Source: Symsagittifera roscoffensis | Taxonomy: Eukaryota; Xenacoelomorpha; Acoela; Convolutidae | Assembly: GCF_963678635.1 (NCBI RefSeq) | Contig: NC_087068.1 | Span: forward strand, 35,037,436 to 35,101,435 | Direction of reading: 5' to 3' | DNA length: 64,000 nt | Shown here: one piece after another, positions 39,800 through 51,650 of the stretch | Position numbering within the stretch: the stretch's first letter is position 1 | How the letters are laid out: the number at the start of each line of letters is the position of its first letter | The notes under the pieces: model-generated | Seen by the model: the letters and a program-made list of their open reading frames with translations, nothing else | Database searches by the model: none | Told to the model about the DNA's origin: nothing | Made by a program: the position numbers and the translations under genes

Positions 39800-42480
39800 G
39801 TGCATAACATATGCTAATGAGTATTTAAGTATTCGCCTAAAAATTGTAAAACTTGGATACTTGGATAACATCAACTAATTGAAAGGTTTTTTGTAGTTAC
39901 TATTTTAAGGTTTTCCTTGTTTAGTGCTTGTAAAAGTGTTCATAGAGCAGAGCTTTTTAAGCAGATAATGTGATTTGACTTACTAAGAATTATGTTTTTC
40001 TATTGATTTGTTGATGATTTCAGAAAATAATTTGATAAATGACCTGGAAAAAATGTATATTTTGCTAAACTTTGAAAGTTTCAAGATAATGATATACATC
40101 ATTTCAACTAAAAATTTAGTCTAAAATAGAAATTCAGATTTAAAACAGCATTATAGAGTTATGAGGTTGAGAAAATCCTTTAAAGCTTTTTAGTAAAGGA
40201 TTTATGATATTATTTCAGCTTCGGATTATTGAACGTTCGTTGAAACGATACATTTTTCCATCTAAAATTCAATTTTCAAGTAAATTTTGCTCAAATTGGA
40301 TTTATTTCGTAGATAGTAGATGAAGCAGAAACTGAGAAAATGCTAAAATGAGATAGAAATTCAATTTATTCCTTAGAAGATTTGAGATTATTTTACTAAA
40401 ATTTAGCTTATAAAGTATATCTTGAGAAAAAATCCGACATAAAAATTATCAAAATCTTATATTTATGCGTAATTCATTAGAAAAAATTGTTATCATTTGA
40501 TATATTCGGTACTTTATATGAAAGATCAAATGTTTTGAGGATAATTTTTGAGAAGCAAACCCAATTCGACATCTTTTGGAAGAAGATACATAAAGCATAA
40601 ATCGAAAACTTGCTTCCAAGATCTACTTTTCCTTGCTTCATACATACACAATACTACATAGAATATACAACACTATATACAATACATTACTACATTTTTA
40701 CTACATCGAGTTTTTTTCCTAATAAAAATCGAAAAATTACACAATTGTTCCAGTTTGCACCTTGATTTGCTTTGCTAAATCAATTTTTTGAGACTCGCTC
40801 TTTCAGAAGTTTTTATATTGTAGATGTTAGGAACTAGGTTCTCTTGCGTATTTCCGGAGATTTTCAGATTATAACTAATAGAGCTGCTCCTAATTTGTTC
40901 TTAGATCGTAAAAATACACCTTTATATTCTCATTTTGTACATATGTTTTTGAATGCTTTAATTAGCACCAACTCTTTCTCACTTGGATATTTTTGAGAAA
41001 ATTTCCGTCATAAATTAAGAAAAAAAGCGAGTTAATAACTATTTTGCAAGAAAAGTGATAGTTATTGATCCCAAAATGTGTATTTTTGCTTAAAGAGCTT
41101 ACGATAGCAACTGAACAGGGGAACCTTGAGGAAGATATTAACATTTTTTTTTGTAATACTCATACGGTATCAGTTCTAATTTCATCTCTGCCAGCAAATT
41201 GTTCGTTCAATTGATACTATTTTCCTCCTAAATTCTCCAGTTTTGACTAAATTTTCTAGTGAAGTGTGTTCAATAGCGAAAACATGTATTAAACAGAAAG
41301 CAAGAATAACTTTAAAATATGGAAAAACTGTACGGCAAATCTTGAAAGTTATATTGCAGAAGCAACAAAGAGATAATCATCAGTTATGAAGAAGTTTTTG
41401 TTGAATTTGAGCCAATATCGAATAATTTTTTAAGAAACATTTATCCCATTTTAAACAATTTTAGCAATAAACTTTTCATTTTTTATTAATAATCTGAAAT
41501 TTCTAACTTTTAACTTAAAAAATTTCTCACAAGTTGTAATTTTTGTACAAATTTGGGTAATTCAATGAGAAAAAAATGAGGAGGAGTTGAATCATGGAGT
41601 TTGATTTAGAAATTTCATAGAATATTGCCCTTAATGTTCATTTGAATTGAGATTCCTAAAAATAATCCCTGAACTGGACAAAAACAAACAGTTAAAAACC
41701 AAAATAAAAGGTTCGAAATGGAAAATTTCATGTAAAATTGATTAGTTTTCATTTTTACTTCTCAAAAATTACGACTAATTTCACTGTTTTCCGGAAGTTT
41801 CAATATTGATTCTGCTACTATGAACCTTTTTTTCAGTGTTTAGAGCATTGTATAACCAAGTATTTAGCTCAAATTAAGGTAAACTTCATTGTATTTCAAT
41901 ATTTTGAGAAAAAATTGTCGAAAAAGTCATTTTTTTATTCAAAATTTTGTATCATTGTCTCAACATAATGCCAATTAAAATACAATCTTAGCTTATTTTT
42001 AAAATCAATACGTAAAAATATGTTCAAAATTAGATAAAAAGAACAACACATTAACCAAAATTATGAGATTTCTGCAATTTTTTCCAAAAATTTGCAGTTT
42101 GTTCTAAATACTTGAAATTTTTGCAATTTTTTCTCAAAAAATTTGAATTTTTTCAAAGTTTCTGCAGGTTTCAGCATTGTTTCAATTAGATAGGAAGTAA
42201 GATTATTGTTTCATTTAGATAGAAAGTAGGATTATCTAATAAATTTGGTCAAATAATAGCTAATCTTATCGTGTTTTGAATTTTATCGAAAAAATTTTAA
42301 TTTGATAGAAATTCCAAGTTTTTGCACAAAAACTATTACCATTGACTTACCATGCACCAAAAAAAAACTATTTACAAAACCTTAATTCTACACGTAATTA
42401 ACAATTAATTGTTCCCAATTAGATAACGCGCGCCAAAAATTTTGCGAAAAAAATAAACAAAAACCAAAAAATTTTCGTTT
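39800..42480. other. Right TIR interior without a supported gene
   Basis: Mirror of 8560-11300. Nothing coding seen. Confidence 0.6.
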
Positions 42481-42652
42481 TTCTTTCTCTTACCATCACA
42501 CTGAAACCTCGGTATTCCCTATCTTAATACATTGTAGACTCTATACCCAGTCTTAATACATAGCTGGGAGACCGGATGTTCTATTCCCTATCTTGATACA
42601 TGGGGGTCTCCCAACACCCCCCCCCCCCCCTCTCCCTCACTCTTCTACTACT

Positions 42653-42658
42653 TTAATG
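42653..42658. repeat. Target-site duplication of element A (right)
   Basis: TTAATG directly after the tip ACTACT, identical to 8184-8189. Confidence 0.9.
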
Positions 42659-43068
42659 TATCAAGATATGCCCACAGGATTGTACACAAGATTGGAGTTT
42701 GATTACGATATGCGAAAATTCAAGGCTCCGCATAACCAATCTCACAAATTTCAGAAGATGGTCATGTCTTTCTACCAAGAAAAAAGACCAGAATGCAGAA
42801 TTGAGAGTTTCGAAATATCTGGAAATCAAAAGAAAATCGACTGTTTCAATGTAGATGGATCTTGCCATCACTGCAAAACAGTGTTTGAATGGAATGCTAT
42901 TATCAGTTTTGTCCCTGTCAAGTGACTCGTCCCTCATTGAGCGATGAAGACATTGAGAGAGGAAACAAAAGGAGAGAGATTGATCACTTGAGACGGGACA
43001 TATCGAAGAGATGGGGGGACGTGAGTGGTGGCAAATTTTCAAAACGACCCGTTTCCAGAGTAACCTAA
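42659..43068 (+). pseudogene. Type 1 PolB relic resuming after element A
   Basis: It continues the polymerase cut at 8183: YQDMPTGLYTRLEFDYDMRK, HNQSHKFQKMVMSFYQEKRP, FNVDGSCHHCKTVFEWN, then SLSDEDIERGNKRRE in another frame. At about 43045 it is joined to the type 2 exonuclease I region, again as a chimeric unit. Confidence 0.75.
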
Positions 43069-43185
43069 TTTGATTTGGGTTCACTGCTCTTACCAGTACA
43101 CGGACCGCAACTTGATCCCCAAAAGTCTAGCTTGCAAATAATTGAATCAATCAACCGTGCGGCTACGCCTTTGCAGTAACCGAAA

Positions 43186-44060
43186 TTGGGAAAAAACTTG
43201 AAAAAGTTTGAGCTTAAAAGAGGACTGAGTGTGATGGAAATGATAATAAGCTCCCTTGAATCGTTAGCGAGACAAATTTACGTGGAAAAAAGGAAATATT
43301 ACATTTTAATTGGTATAACGTTAACTGAAATTGATATGTTAAAACTTGGATGTACTCTCCCAAATCAGGCAAATGTTTGTCTGCAAAAATCAACCAACAA
43401 AAAATTCTAACCATTTTGCGAAACTGATGGAGATTTGTGAGAGAATATTAGAGAGGGTATGACGGTTGGACCATCAATTGTGTTGACGCGAAAAGCTGTT
43501 GTGGACAAAACCTTTATCGGGGATTCATTAAATATCTGCAAATCATTCGTTGTAATTGATGCCAGCCAGCTCTATCCCTATTTAATGAGTCAAGAGATGC
43601 AAAGAGGATTGTACACAAGATGGCAGTTTGATTCCGATATGCCAAAATTCAAGGCTAGACATAATCAATCTCGCAATTTTCAGAAGATGGTCATGTCTTT
43701 CTACCAAGAAACAAGACCAGAATACAGACTTGAGAGTTTCCACATATTTTGAAATAAAAAGAACGAAACAGTGTCTGAATAGGATGCTATTACCACTTCT
43801 GTCCCTGTCAGGAGACTCGTCCCTCATTGAGCGATGAAGATAATGAGAGAGGAAACAAGAGGAGAGAGTTGGATGACTTGAGACGGGACTTATCGAAGAG
43901 ATGTGGGAATGTGAGTGTGGCAAATATTCAAAAGGAACGAAAAAATTAAGAATCATATCCGATCCAATTTTCCCTAGAAAAACTTCTGTCTACTGAATCT
44001 TTATTGGAAAAATTAAGAGATGGATCCCTTCATGACTACTGATTTGAAAAACTGCAAATC
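43186..44060 (+). pseudogene. Type 1 PolB relic in duplication copy 1 (first cycle)
   Basis: It shows LGCTLPNQANVCLQKSTNKK (about 43340-43410), GPSIVLTRKAVVDKTFIGDS, VIDASQLYPYLMSQEM (palm motif A, Asp kept) and HNQSRNFQKMVMSFYQETRP, then loses frame near 43750. It is joined at about 44035 to the type 2 N-terminal domain. No intact enzyme. The same is found at 46799-47670. Confidence 0.7.
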
Positions 44061-45767
44061 AGTTTCGCGGCCTTCTCACAAAAAGAGCAGGATCATACCT
44101 CGAGCTATCAGAAGCACTCAGCAATGCTTATACTCTGCCCAGAAATATCAACACTTAAGATGACAACCGTTGCTTTCTATACTTTTTTGTTGCAGCTAAT
44201 CACAACGCGAACGAGCCGGCCCTCTAACCCACATCTAGACATAGAAAAACAAAGTTTCAACCTGCGATCTCGACAACGAAGGAACTGTGAGAATTAATGG
44301 GGAATCTGAAAAGCCAATGGGTCTGATGGATATGAACAGATTTTGAAGGCTGAACAGTTGTCAAATCAATGTATTTCTTTAAGCAAATTCTACCTACCTT
44401 TTAAGATTCTGTTTACCTTCTCATTAGTTTTTTTTTCATTAAATCAAAGCCTTTTTTTATTTCACATAAAACTAGTAATGAAGTTTAATTTTTTGTTCAA
44501 ATTGAACAATGGCAAATTGTTTTACTTGAGAGCTTCGAACAGATTCGCCACTAATTTGGTTCTGGACATGTTGCTGCTGAAAGCTGGGTAAGAGTATTAA
44601 CAAGTGTTAATAAGTGAACTTCAGGAACTGGTCCAGTACGTGCGGCACAAAGTGCACCGATCCCAATCTGAGCTTTGCCACAAATACTTCAACACATGCG
44701 CTTTATTCGATGCTCTGAGAATACATCAAAAACAAGGCCCAAGTTCTAAAACAAACAGCTTGTTGATACGTACCCAGATTCTACTTTGATTTGGAAACAC
44801 TGCTCTTACCAGTATACGGACCGCAACCTGATCCCCAAAAGTCTAGCTCGCAAACAATTGAATCCATCAACCATGCGGCTACGCCTTTGCAGTAACCGAA
44901 CTTGGGAAAAAAGAACTGGTAAAGTTTGAGCCTAAAAGAGGACTGAGTGTGATGGAAATGATAATAAGCTCCCTTGAATCGTTAGCGAGACAAATTTACG
45001 TGGAAAAAAGGAAATATTACATTTTAATCGGTATAATGTTAACTGAAATTGATATGAATAAACTTGGATGTACTCTCCCCCATCTGGCAAATGTTTGTCT
45101 GCACAAAACAACCAAAAAAATTCTATCCATTTTGCGAAACTGACAGAGATTTGTGATAGACAATTGGAGAGGATATGACGGGTGGACCATCAATTGTGTT
45201 TACGCAAAAAGCTCTTGTGGACGAAACCTTTATCAAGGATTCATTAAATATCTGCAAATCAATCGTTGTAACTGATGCGAGCCAGCTCTATCCCTATTTA
45301 ATGAGTCAAGATATGCCAAACAGATTGTACACAAGATGGGAGTTTGATTCCGATATGCGAAAATTCAAGGCTAGACATAATCAATCTTGCAATTTTCAGA
45401 AGATGGTCATGTCTTTCTACCAAGAAACAAGACCAGAATACAGACTTGAGAGTTTCCACATATTTTGAAATAAAAAGAACGAAACAGTGTCTGAATAGGA
45501 TGCTATTACCACTTTTGTCCCTGTCAGGAGACTCTTCCCTCATTGAGCGATGGAGATAATGAGAGAGGAAACAAAAGGAGAGAGATGGATGACTTGAGAA
45601 GGGACATATCGAAGATATATGGGAATGTGAGTGGTGGCAAAACTTCAAAACGAACGATAAAGCTAAGAATTATATCCGATCCAACATTCCCTACAAAAGA
45701 CTTCTCTCTACTGAATTTTTAATGGGAAAATAAGAGATGGATCCCTTGATAGCTATATTCAGTGCGA

Positions 45768-46330
45768 CTTAGTTGTTCCCGATGAACTTAAAGCAAAATT
45801 CGCTAATTTTCAAAAACAATGAAGTTGGAAGAAAAGATATTGCGGAATTTATGCAAAATTATACCATTGAAAATGATCTTCTTAAGCATCCCACGCGAAT
45901 GCTAATATCTAGTTTCAAACTAGAAAATGGTTCCCTCAATACTTCTCTCTTCAATTTGTATATGGAACTTGACATAGAGTTTACAAAAATTTACCGCTTT
46001 GTACAGTATCTCCCTCAAAAATGCTTCAATAAATTTGTTCAGTCAGTTATTGATGCTAGAAGGGAAGGAGATGAGAACCCTTTATGCGGTGTTGTTGCAG
46101 AGACTATGAAACTCTTAGGTAATTCATCCTACGGTTACCAGATAATGGATAGATCGAGACATACGATCACAATGTATACGAAAGATGAGAAAACAAACAA
46201 AACAATTAATGAACCACTCTTCAACCGATTGGACCATGTTCAGAAGAAATTGTACGAGATTGAGTAACTAAAGTCAAAAATTGCGCACAAAGAACCCATG
46301 ATAGTCGGATTTTTCCTTCTGCAGTATGCT
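45768..46330 (+). pseudogene. Type 1 PolB relic with palm motif B (duplication copy 1)
   Basis: An open stretch has NEVGRKDIAEFMQNY, HPTRMLISSFKLENGS, YRFVQYLPQKCFNKFVQSV, DARREGDENPLCGVVAETMK, LLGNSSYGYQIMDRSRHTI. Here GDENPL is intact, where the PolB of element B has GD-stop-NPL. It ends at 46267 with a TAA in ELLKS context, then is cut at the duplication joint (46433). Confidence 0.75.
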
Positions 46331-46433
46331 TGAGCTTCACTACAATTTTTTGATAAAATTTGTTAAAACAATAAGTTTGAGGAGTTAAAATGGACATGGA
46401 TTTGCTGTGTTTAGCTCTTGCTGAGGAAAATTT

Positions 46434-49400
46434 GGAAATCAAAAGAAAATCGACTGTTTCAATGTAGATGGATCTTGCCATCACTGCAAAACAGTGTTTG
46501 AATGGAATGCTATTATCAGTTTTGTCCCTGTCAAGTGACTCGTCCCTCATTGAGCGATGAAGACATTGAGAGAGGAAACAAAAGGAGAGAGATTGATCAC
46601 TTGAGACGGGACATATCGAAGAGATGGGGGGACGTGAGTGGTGGCAAATTTTCAAAACGACCCGTTTCCAGAGTAACCTAATTTGATTTGGGTTCACTGC
46701 TCTTACCAGTATACGGACCGCAACTTGATCCCCAAAAGTCTAGCTTGCAAATAATTGAATCAATCAACCGTGCGGCTACGCCTTTGCAGTAACCGAAATT
46801 GGGAACAAACTTGAAAAAGTTTGAGCTTAAAAGAGGACTGAGTGTGATGGAAATGATAATAAGCTCCCTTGAATCGTTAGCGAGACAAATTTACGTGGAA
46901 AAAAGGAAATATTACATTTTAATTGGTATAACGTTAACTGAAATTGATATGTTAAAACTTGGATGTACTCTCCCAAATCAGGCAAATGTTTGTCTGCAAA
47001 AATCAACCAACAAAAAATTCTAACCATTTTGCGAAACTGATGGAGATTTGTGAGAGAATATTAGAGAGGGTATGACGGTTGGACCATCAATTGTGTTGAC
47101 GCGAAAAACTGTTGTGGACAAAACCTTTATCGGGGATTCATTAAATATCTGCAAATCATTCGTTGTAATTGATGCCAGCCAGCTCTATCCCTATTTAATG
47201 AGTCAAGAGATGCAAAGAGGATTGTACACAAGATGGCAGTTTGATTCCGATATGCCAAAATTCAAGGCTAGACATAATCAATCTCGCAATTTTCAGAAGA
47301 TGGTCATGTCTTTCTACCAAGAAACAAGACCAGAATACAGACTTGAGAGTTTCCACATATTTTGAAATAAAAAGAACGAAACAGTGTCTGAATAGGATGC
47401 TATTACCACTTCTGTCCCTGTCAGGAGACTCGTCCCTCATTGAGCGATGAAGATAATGAGAGAGGAAACAAGAGGAGAGAGTTGGATGACTTGAGACGGG
47501 ACTTATCGAAGAGATGTGGGAATGTGAGTGTGGCAAATATTCAAAAGGAACGAAAAAATTAAGAATCATATCCGATCCAATTTTCCCTAGAAAAACTTCT
47601 GTCTACTGAATCTTTATTGGAAAAATTAAGAGATGGATCCCTTCATGACTACTGATTTGAAAAACTGCAAATCAGTTTCGCGGCCTTCTCACAAAAAGAG
47701 CAGGATCATACCTCGAGCTATCAGAAGCACTCAGCAATGCTTATACTCTGCCCAGAAATATCAACACTTAAGATGACAACCGTTGCTTTCTATACTTTTT
47801 TGTTGCAGCTAATCACAACGCGAACGAGCCGGCCCTCTAACCCACATCTAGACATAGAAAAACAAAGTTTCAACCTGCGATCTCGACAACGAAGGAACTG
47901 TGAGAATTAATGGGGAATCTGAAAAGCCAATGGGTCTGATGGATATGAACAGATTTTGAAGGCTGAACAGTTGTCAAATCAATGTATTTCTTTAAGCAAA
48001 TTCTACCTACCTTTTAAGATTCTGTTTACCTTCTCATTAGTTTTTTTTTCATTAAATCAAAGCCTTTTTTTATTTCACATAAAACTAGTAATGAAGTTTA
48101 ATTTTTTGTTCAAATTGAACAATGGCAAATTGTTTTACTTGAGAGCTTCGAGCAGATTCGCCACTAATTTGGTTCTGGACATGTTGCTGCTGAAAGCTGG
48201 GTAAGAGTATTAACAAGTGTTAATAAGTGAACTTCAGGAACTGGTCCAGTACGTGCGGCACAAAGTGCACCGATCCCAATCTGAGCTTTGCCACAAATAC
48301 TTCAACACATGCGCTTTATTCGATGCTCTGAGAATACATCAAAAACAAGGCCCAAGTTCTAAAACAAACAGCTTGTTGATACGTACCCAGATTCTACTTT
48401 GATTTGGAAACACTGCTCTTACCAGTATACGGACCGCAACCTGATCCCCAAAAGTCTAGCTCGCAAACAATTGAATCCATCAACCATGCGGCTACGCCTT
48501 TGCAGTAACCGAACTTGGGAAAAAAGAACTGGTAAAGTTTGAGCCTAAAAGAGGACTGAGTGTGATGGAAATGATAATAAGCTCCCTTGAATCGTTACCG
48601 AGACAAATTTACGTGGAAAAAAGGAAATATTACATTTTAATCGGTATAATGTTAACTGAAATTGATATGAATAAACTTGGATGTACTCTCCCCCATCTGG
48701 CAAATGTTTGTCTGCACAAAACAACCAAAAAAATTCTATCCATTTTGCGAAACTGACAGAGATTTGTGATAGACAATTGGAGAGGATATGACGGGTGGAC
48801 CATCAATTGTGTTTACGCAAAAAGCTCTTGTGGACGAAACCTTTATCAAGGATTCATTAAATATCTGCAAATCAATCGTTGTAACTGATGCGAGCCAGCT
48901 CTATCCCTATTTAATGAGTCAAGATATGCCAAACAGATTGTACACAAGATGGGAGTTTGATTCCGATATGCGAAAATTCAAGGCTAGACATAATCAATCT
49001 TGCAATTTTCAGAAGATGGTCATGTCTTTCTACCAAGAAACAAGACCAGAATACAGACTTGAGAGTTTCCACATATTTTGAAATAAAAAGAACGAAACAG
49101 TGTCTGAATAGGATGCTATTACCCTTTTTGTCCCTGTCAGGAGACTCTTCCCTCATTGAGCGATGAAGATAATGAGAGAGGAAACAAAAGGAGAGAGATG
49201 GATGACTTGAGAAGGGACATATCGAAGATATATGGGAATGTGAGTGGTGGCAAAACTTCAAAACGAACGATAAAGCTAAGAATTATATCCGATCCAACAT
49301 TCCCTACAAAAGACTTCTCTCTACTGAATTTTTAATGGGAAAATAAGAGATGGATCCCTTGATAGCTATATTCAGTGCGACTTAGTTGTTCCCGATGAAC

Positions 49401-50046
49401 TTAAAGCAAAATTCGCTAATTTTCAAAAACAATGAAGTTGGAAGAAAAGATATTGCGGAATTTATGCAAAATTATACCATTGAAAATGATCTTCTTAAGC
49501 ATCCCACGCGAATGCTAATATCTAGTTTCAAACTAGAAAATGGTTCCCTCAATACTTCTCTCTTCAATTTGTATATGGAACTTGACATAGAGTTTACAAA
49601 AATTTACCGCTTTGTACAGTATCTCCCTCAAAAATGCTTCAATAAATTTGTTCAGTCAGTTATTGATGCTAGAAGGGAAGGAGATGAGAACCCTTTATGC
49701 GGTGTTGTTGCAGAGACTATGAAACTCTTAGGTAATTCATCCTACGGTTACCAGATAATGGATAGATCGAGACATACGATCACAATGTATACGAAAGATG
49801 AGAAAACAAACAAAACAATTAATGAACCACTCTTCAACCGATTGGACCATGTTCAGAAGAAATTGTACGAGATTGAGTAACTAAAGTCAAAAATTGCGCA
49901 CAAAGAACCCATGATAGTCGGATTTTTCCTTCTGCAGTATGCTTGAGCTTCACTACAATTTTTTGATAAAATTTGTTAAAACAATAAGTTTGAGGAGTTA
50001 AAATGGACATGGATTTGCTGTGTTTAGCTCTTGCTGAGGAAAATTT
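46434..50046 (+). repeat. 3613-bp tandem duplication, copy 2
   Basis: Near-identical to 42821-46433. Differences seen include gcgaaaagct to gcgaaaaact (47102 area), cttcgaacag to cttcgagcag (48149) and cgttagcgag to cgttaccgag (48598). Confidence 0.9.
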
Positions 50047-50464
50047 GAATAACTGTGTTTGTCCGGAGAAAAAAGTGACTGGGAAAATTTGAGAGAATTT
50101 GATTGAAGAACTTCATTTAGCGCAGATTCAAAAACAAACATTTTTTTTCCACAAATATATTGTAGCGTACGCGAGAAACAACCTAAACGAGAGCCTTGAA
50201 AAGTTAAAGAAGATGCTAAGAGTTCGGAGATGCTATGCTTTTGTAGCAAGACTTATTGTTGCTATGACAACGAATGAGACAAGGTGAAAGTTAGCAGCAA
50301 AAGGTTGAAAAAAAGAATTCTAGAGGAGTCCGGCGATGGCCCTATTGAAAAAACAGGAAAGTACTCGATGAAGCAATCAATTTGACTTTAACAAACAGAG
50401 ATTTTACAACCATTAATCCTATGGTTGCTACATACGAGCAAACAAAGAAATGACTTGAGCTTTA
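49381..50464 (+). pseudogene. Type 1 PolB relic, motif B to C-terminus (3-prime end of element D)
   Basis: It repeats NEVGRKDIAEFMQNY through LLGNSSYGYQIMDRSRHTI, then loses frame near 49882. Beyond the duplication joint it goes on with NCVCPEKKVTGKI, LIEELHLAQIQKQ, FVARLIVAMTTNET and residues like the end of the element B enzyme (LDEAINLTLTNRDFTTINPM, VATYEQTKK). This is the natural C-terminus of a Maverick PolB, next to a Maverick tip at 50997. It belongs to an old element D in the opposite orientation to B. Confidence 0.75.
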
Positions 50465-50997
50465 TAACCTTTGAACTTGAAATAACCACACAAACTTGAA
50501 CTTGAAATAACCACACAAAACCTTTGAGCTTGTAAAAAACTGATAGTGTAATAGCATTCAATTCAGTATTGATTAACTAACTATAAACTTGTGGTAAAAT
50601 TATTATACGAAGCAAGGATTTATTAAATTTATCTTATGAATTTAAATTTTTTTTTAAAAACACGATTTTTTGTTGGATTTTCGTTGGGTTTCAGTATAGC
50701 TTCAGTTACTTTTCTCATATCTTCAAACATATAAATCAATAATCAAATATCTAAATCGTAGGAGTTAGCTAAGTTAGCTTTGCAATTATTGTCGAAGTCG
50801 AGCTCCAAAAACATCGGGCGTGGAGAATATTTTCTGAAATTTACTATCTTACTATCTGAAACTAGAAATCTGTAACCTCAAAACATGGGAAATCTATGGC
50901 CTATAATAGAACATAGGGTGCTGACAGGGTGCTCTATAACCTATGTTAAATAATGGGGTCAGGAACCATCCCCCCATTTCTGATCACTCTTCTACTT
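50465..50997 (-). mobile_element. Right end of Maverick element D
   Basis: After the PolB stop comes AT-rich sequence, then terminal words CATGGGAAATCTATGGCCTA, a stem CTGAC (50921-50925) with GTCAG (50958-50962), a short C-run and the tip GATCACTCTTCTACTT at about 50997. Read inwards this is AAGTAGAAGAGTGATC, matching AGTAGAAGAGTGAGGG of element A. The sequence after it (cttgtatctgcaac) is the type 2 PolB flank, uninterrupted at 5614. Confidence 0.7.
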
Positions 50998-51650
50998 CTT
51001 GTATCTGCAACTATCAAGATAACAAATTTGCAAAAACTTTCGTTTTCTAAGATACCATCTCAATTTTTAACTGTATATTTTCAATCGTATAGATTTGAGC
51101 TTCAATTTGCGAACACTTTTATCTTGTTTTTCAGATTTTTATTATACCCATTTAAGCAGACCAAGAAGTGGACTGGAAATCATCAAAAAAACTGTTTCCC
51201 AATTAAAATTTGTCAAAAAAAATTTGTGTTCAGTCTGAATATTTCTGAATTTTGAATTTTGTAGTTTAGTGCTGAAATGTTAATTGAAGATCTAAACCAG
51301 TCAAAAAAAATAAGCCAAATTTTGAAAAAAAAGATCGCTACCCCTCAAAGTTAACAGAAAAAGTTTGAGGATGTAAATGAATCACTTTTTCTATATACAA
51401 AACCCTTGCACTTGAACGTGATGAGATCTATAGTGCTTAAAGCTGAATAAAAACCTGTTTTTGGAAAGAAAAGTACTTATTGTCAAGTTAGCGGCAAAGT
51501 ATAACTGTTCCATAACTATACGAAGTACAACTCTACGTTTATGGCTTCTACTTGTCTTTAATCGCAAAACTTTTAGTTTTTAGTCCAGATCAATTCTCGT
51601 TTAACTTCTTCGAAACGAGTTTTACTTCAATCTTGAAACTTTCATGAATT
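50998..51650. other. Non-coding flank of type 2 PolB relic (second copy)
   Basis: Matches 5606-6186. No gene seen. Confidence 0.55.

Larger units (their letters stand above)
8190..42652. mobile_element. Maverick/Polinton element A (outer, about 34.5 kb with nested element B)
   Basis: The element is bounded by AGTAGTAGAAGAGTGAGG at the left, its inverse at the right, and a perfect 6-bp target duplication. It has very long terminal inverted repeats (8190-12560 and 38495-42652). Its own arms (12561-15540 and 32482-38494) carry only accessory genes: acc1, TM52, acc2, acc3, acc4 and acc5. Polymerase, integrase, ATPase, capsid and protease genes all lie inside the separate nested element B, which has its own termini. 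A without B would be about 17.5 kb and core-less. Either A is a non-autonomous derivative, or its core was lost when B entered. Confidence 0.85.
38495..42652 (-). repeat. Right terminal inverted repeat of element A
   Basis: This is the inverse of 8190-12560. It contains the CCAAT array (38690-39070), the frameshifted zinc-finger gene (39267-39744), a gene-free interior (39800-42480), the stem-loop 42566-42612, a C-tract and the tip CTTCTACTACT at 42652. It lacks the extra internal stem-loop block of the left TIR. Confidence 0.9.
42821..46433 (+). repeat. 3613-bp tandem duplication, copy 1
   Basis: Copy 2 is 46434-50046, displaced by exactly 3613 bases. I noticed only about ten single-base differences, so it is recent. 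The unit holds PolB chimera remnants: type 2 exonuclease I, type 1 fingers (43200-44040), type 2 N-terminal part (44050-44330), and a second cycle from 44460 running to type 1 motif B (45770-46300). The breakpoints share about 2 bases, pointing to end joining or replication template switching. Confidence 0.9.

Noticed and set aside
42653-43084. Minus-strand frames of 100-158 residues with SSICPVSSDQSLSFC in the PolB relics (2632, 42653, 43582, 45298 and others)
   Set aside because: Shadows of the type 1 PolB middle region; the plus strand matches the better-preserved polymerase.
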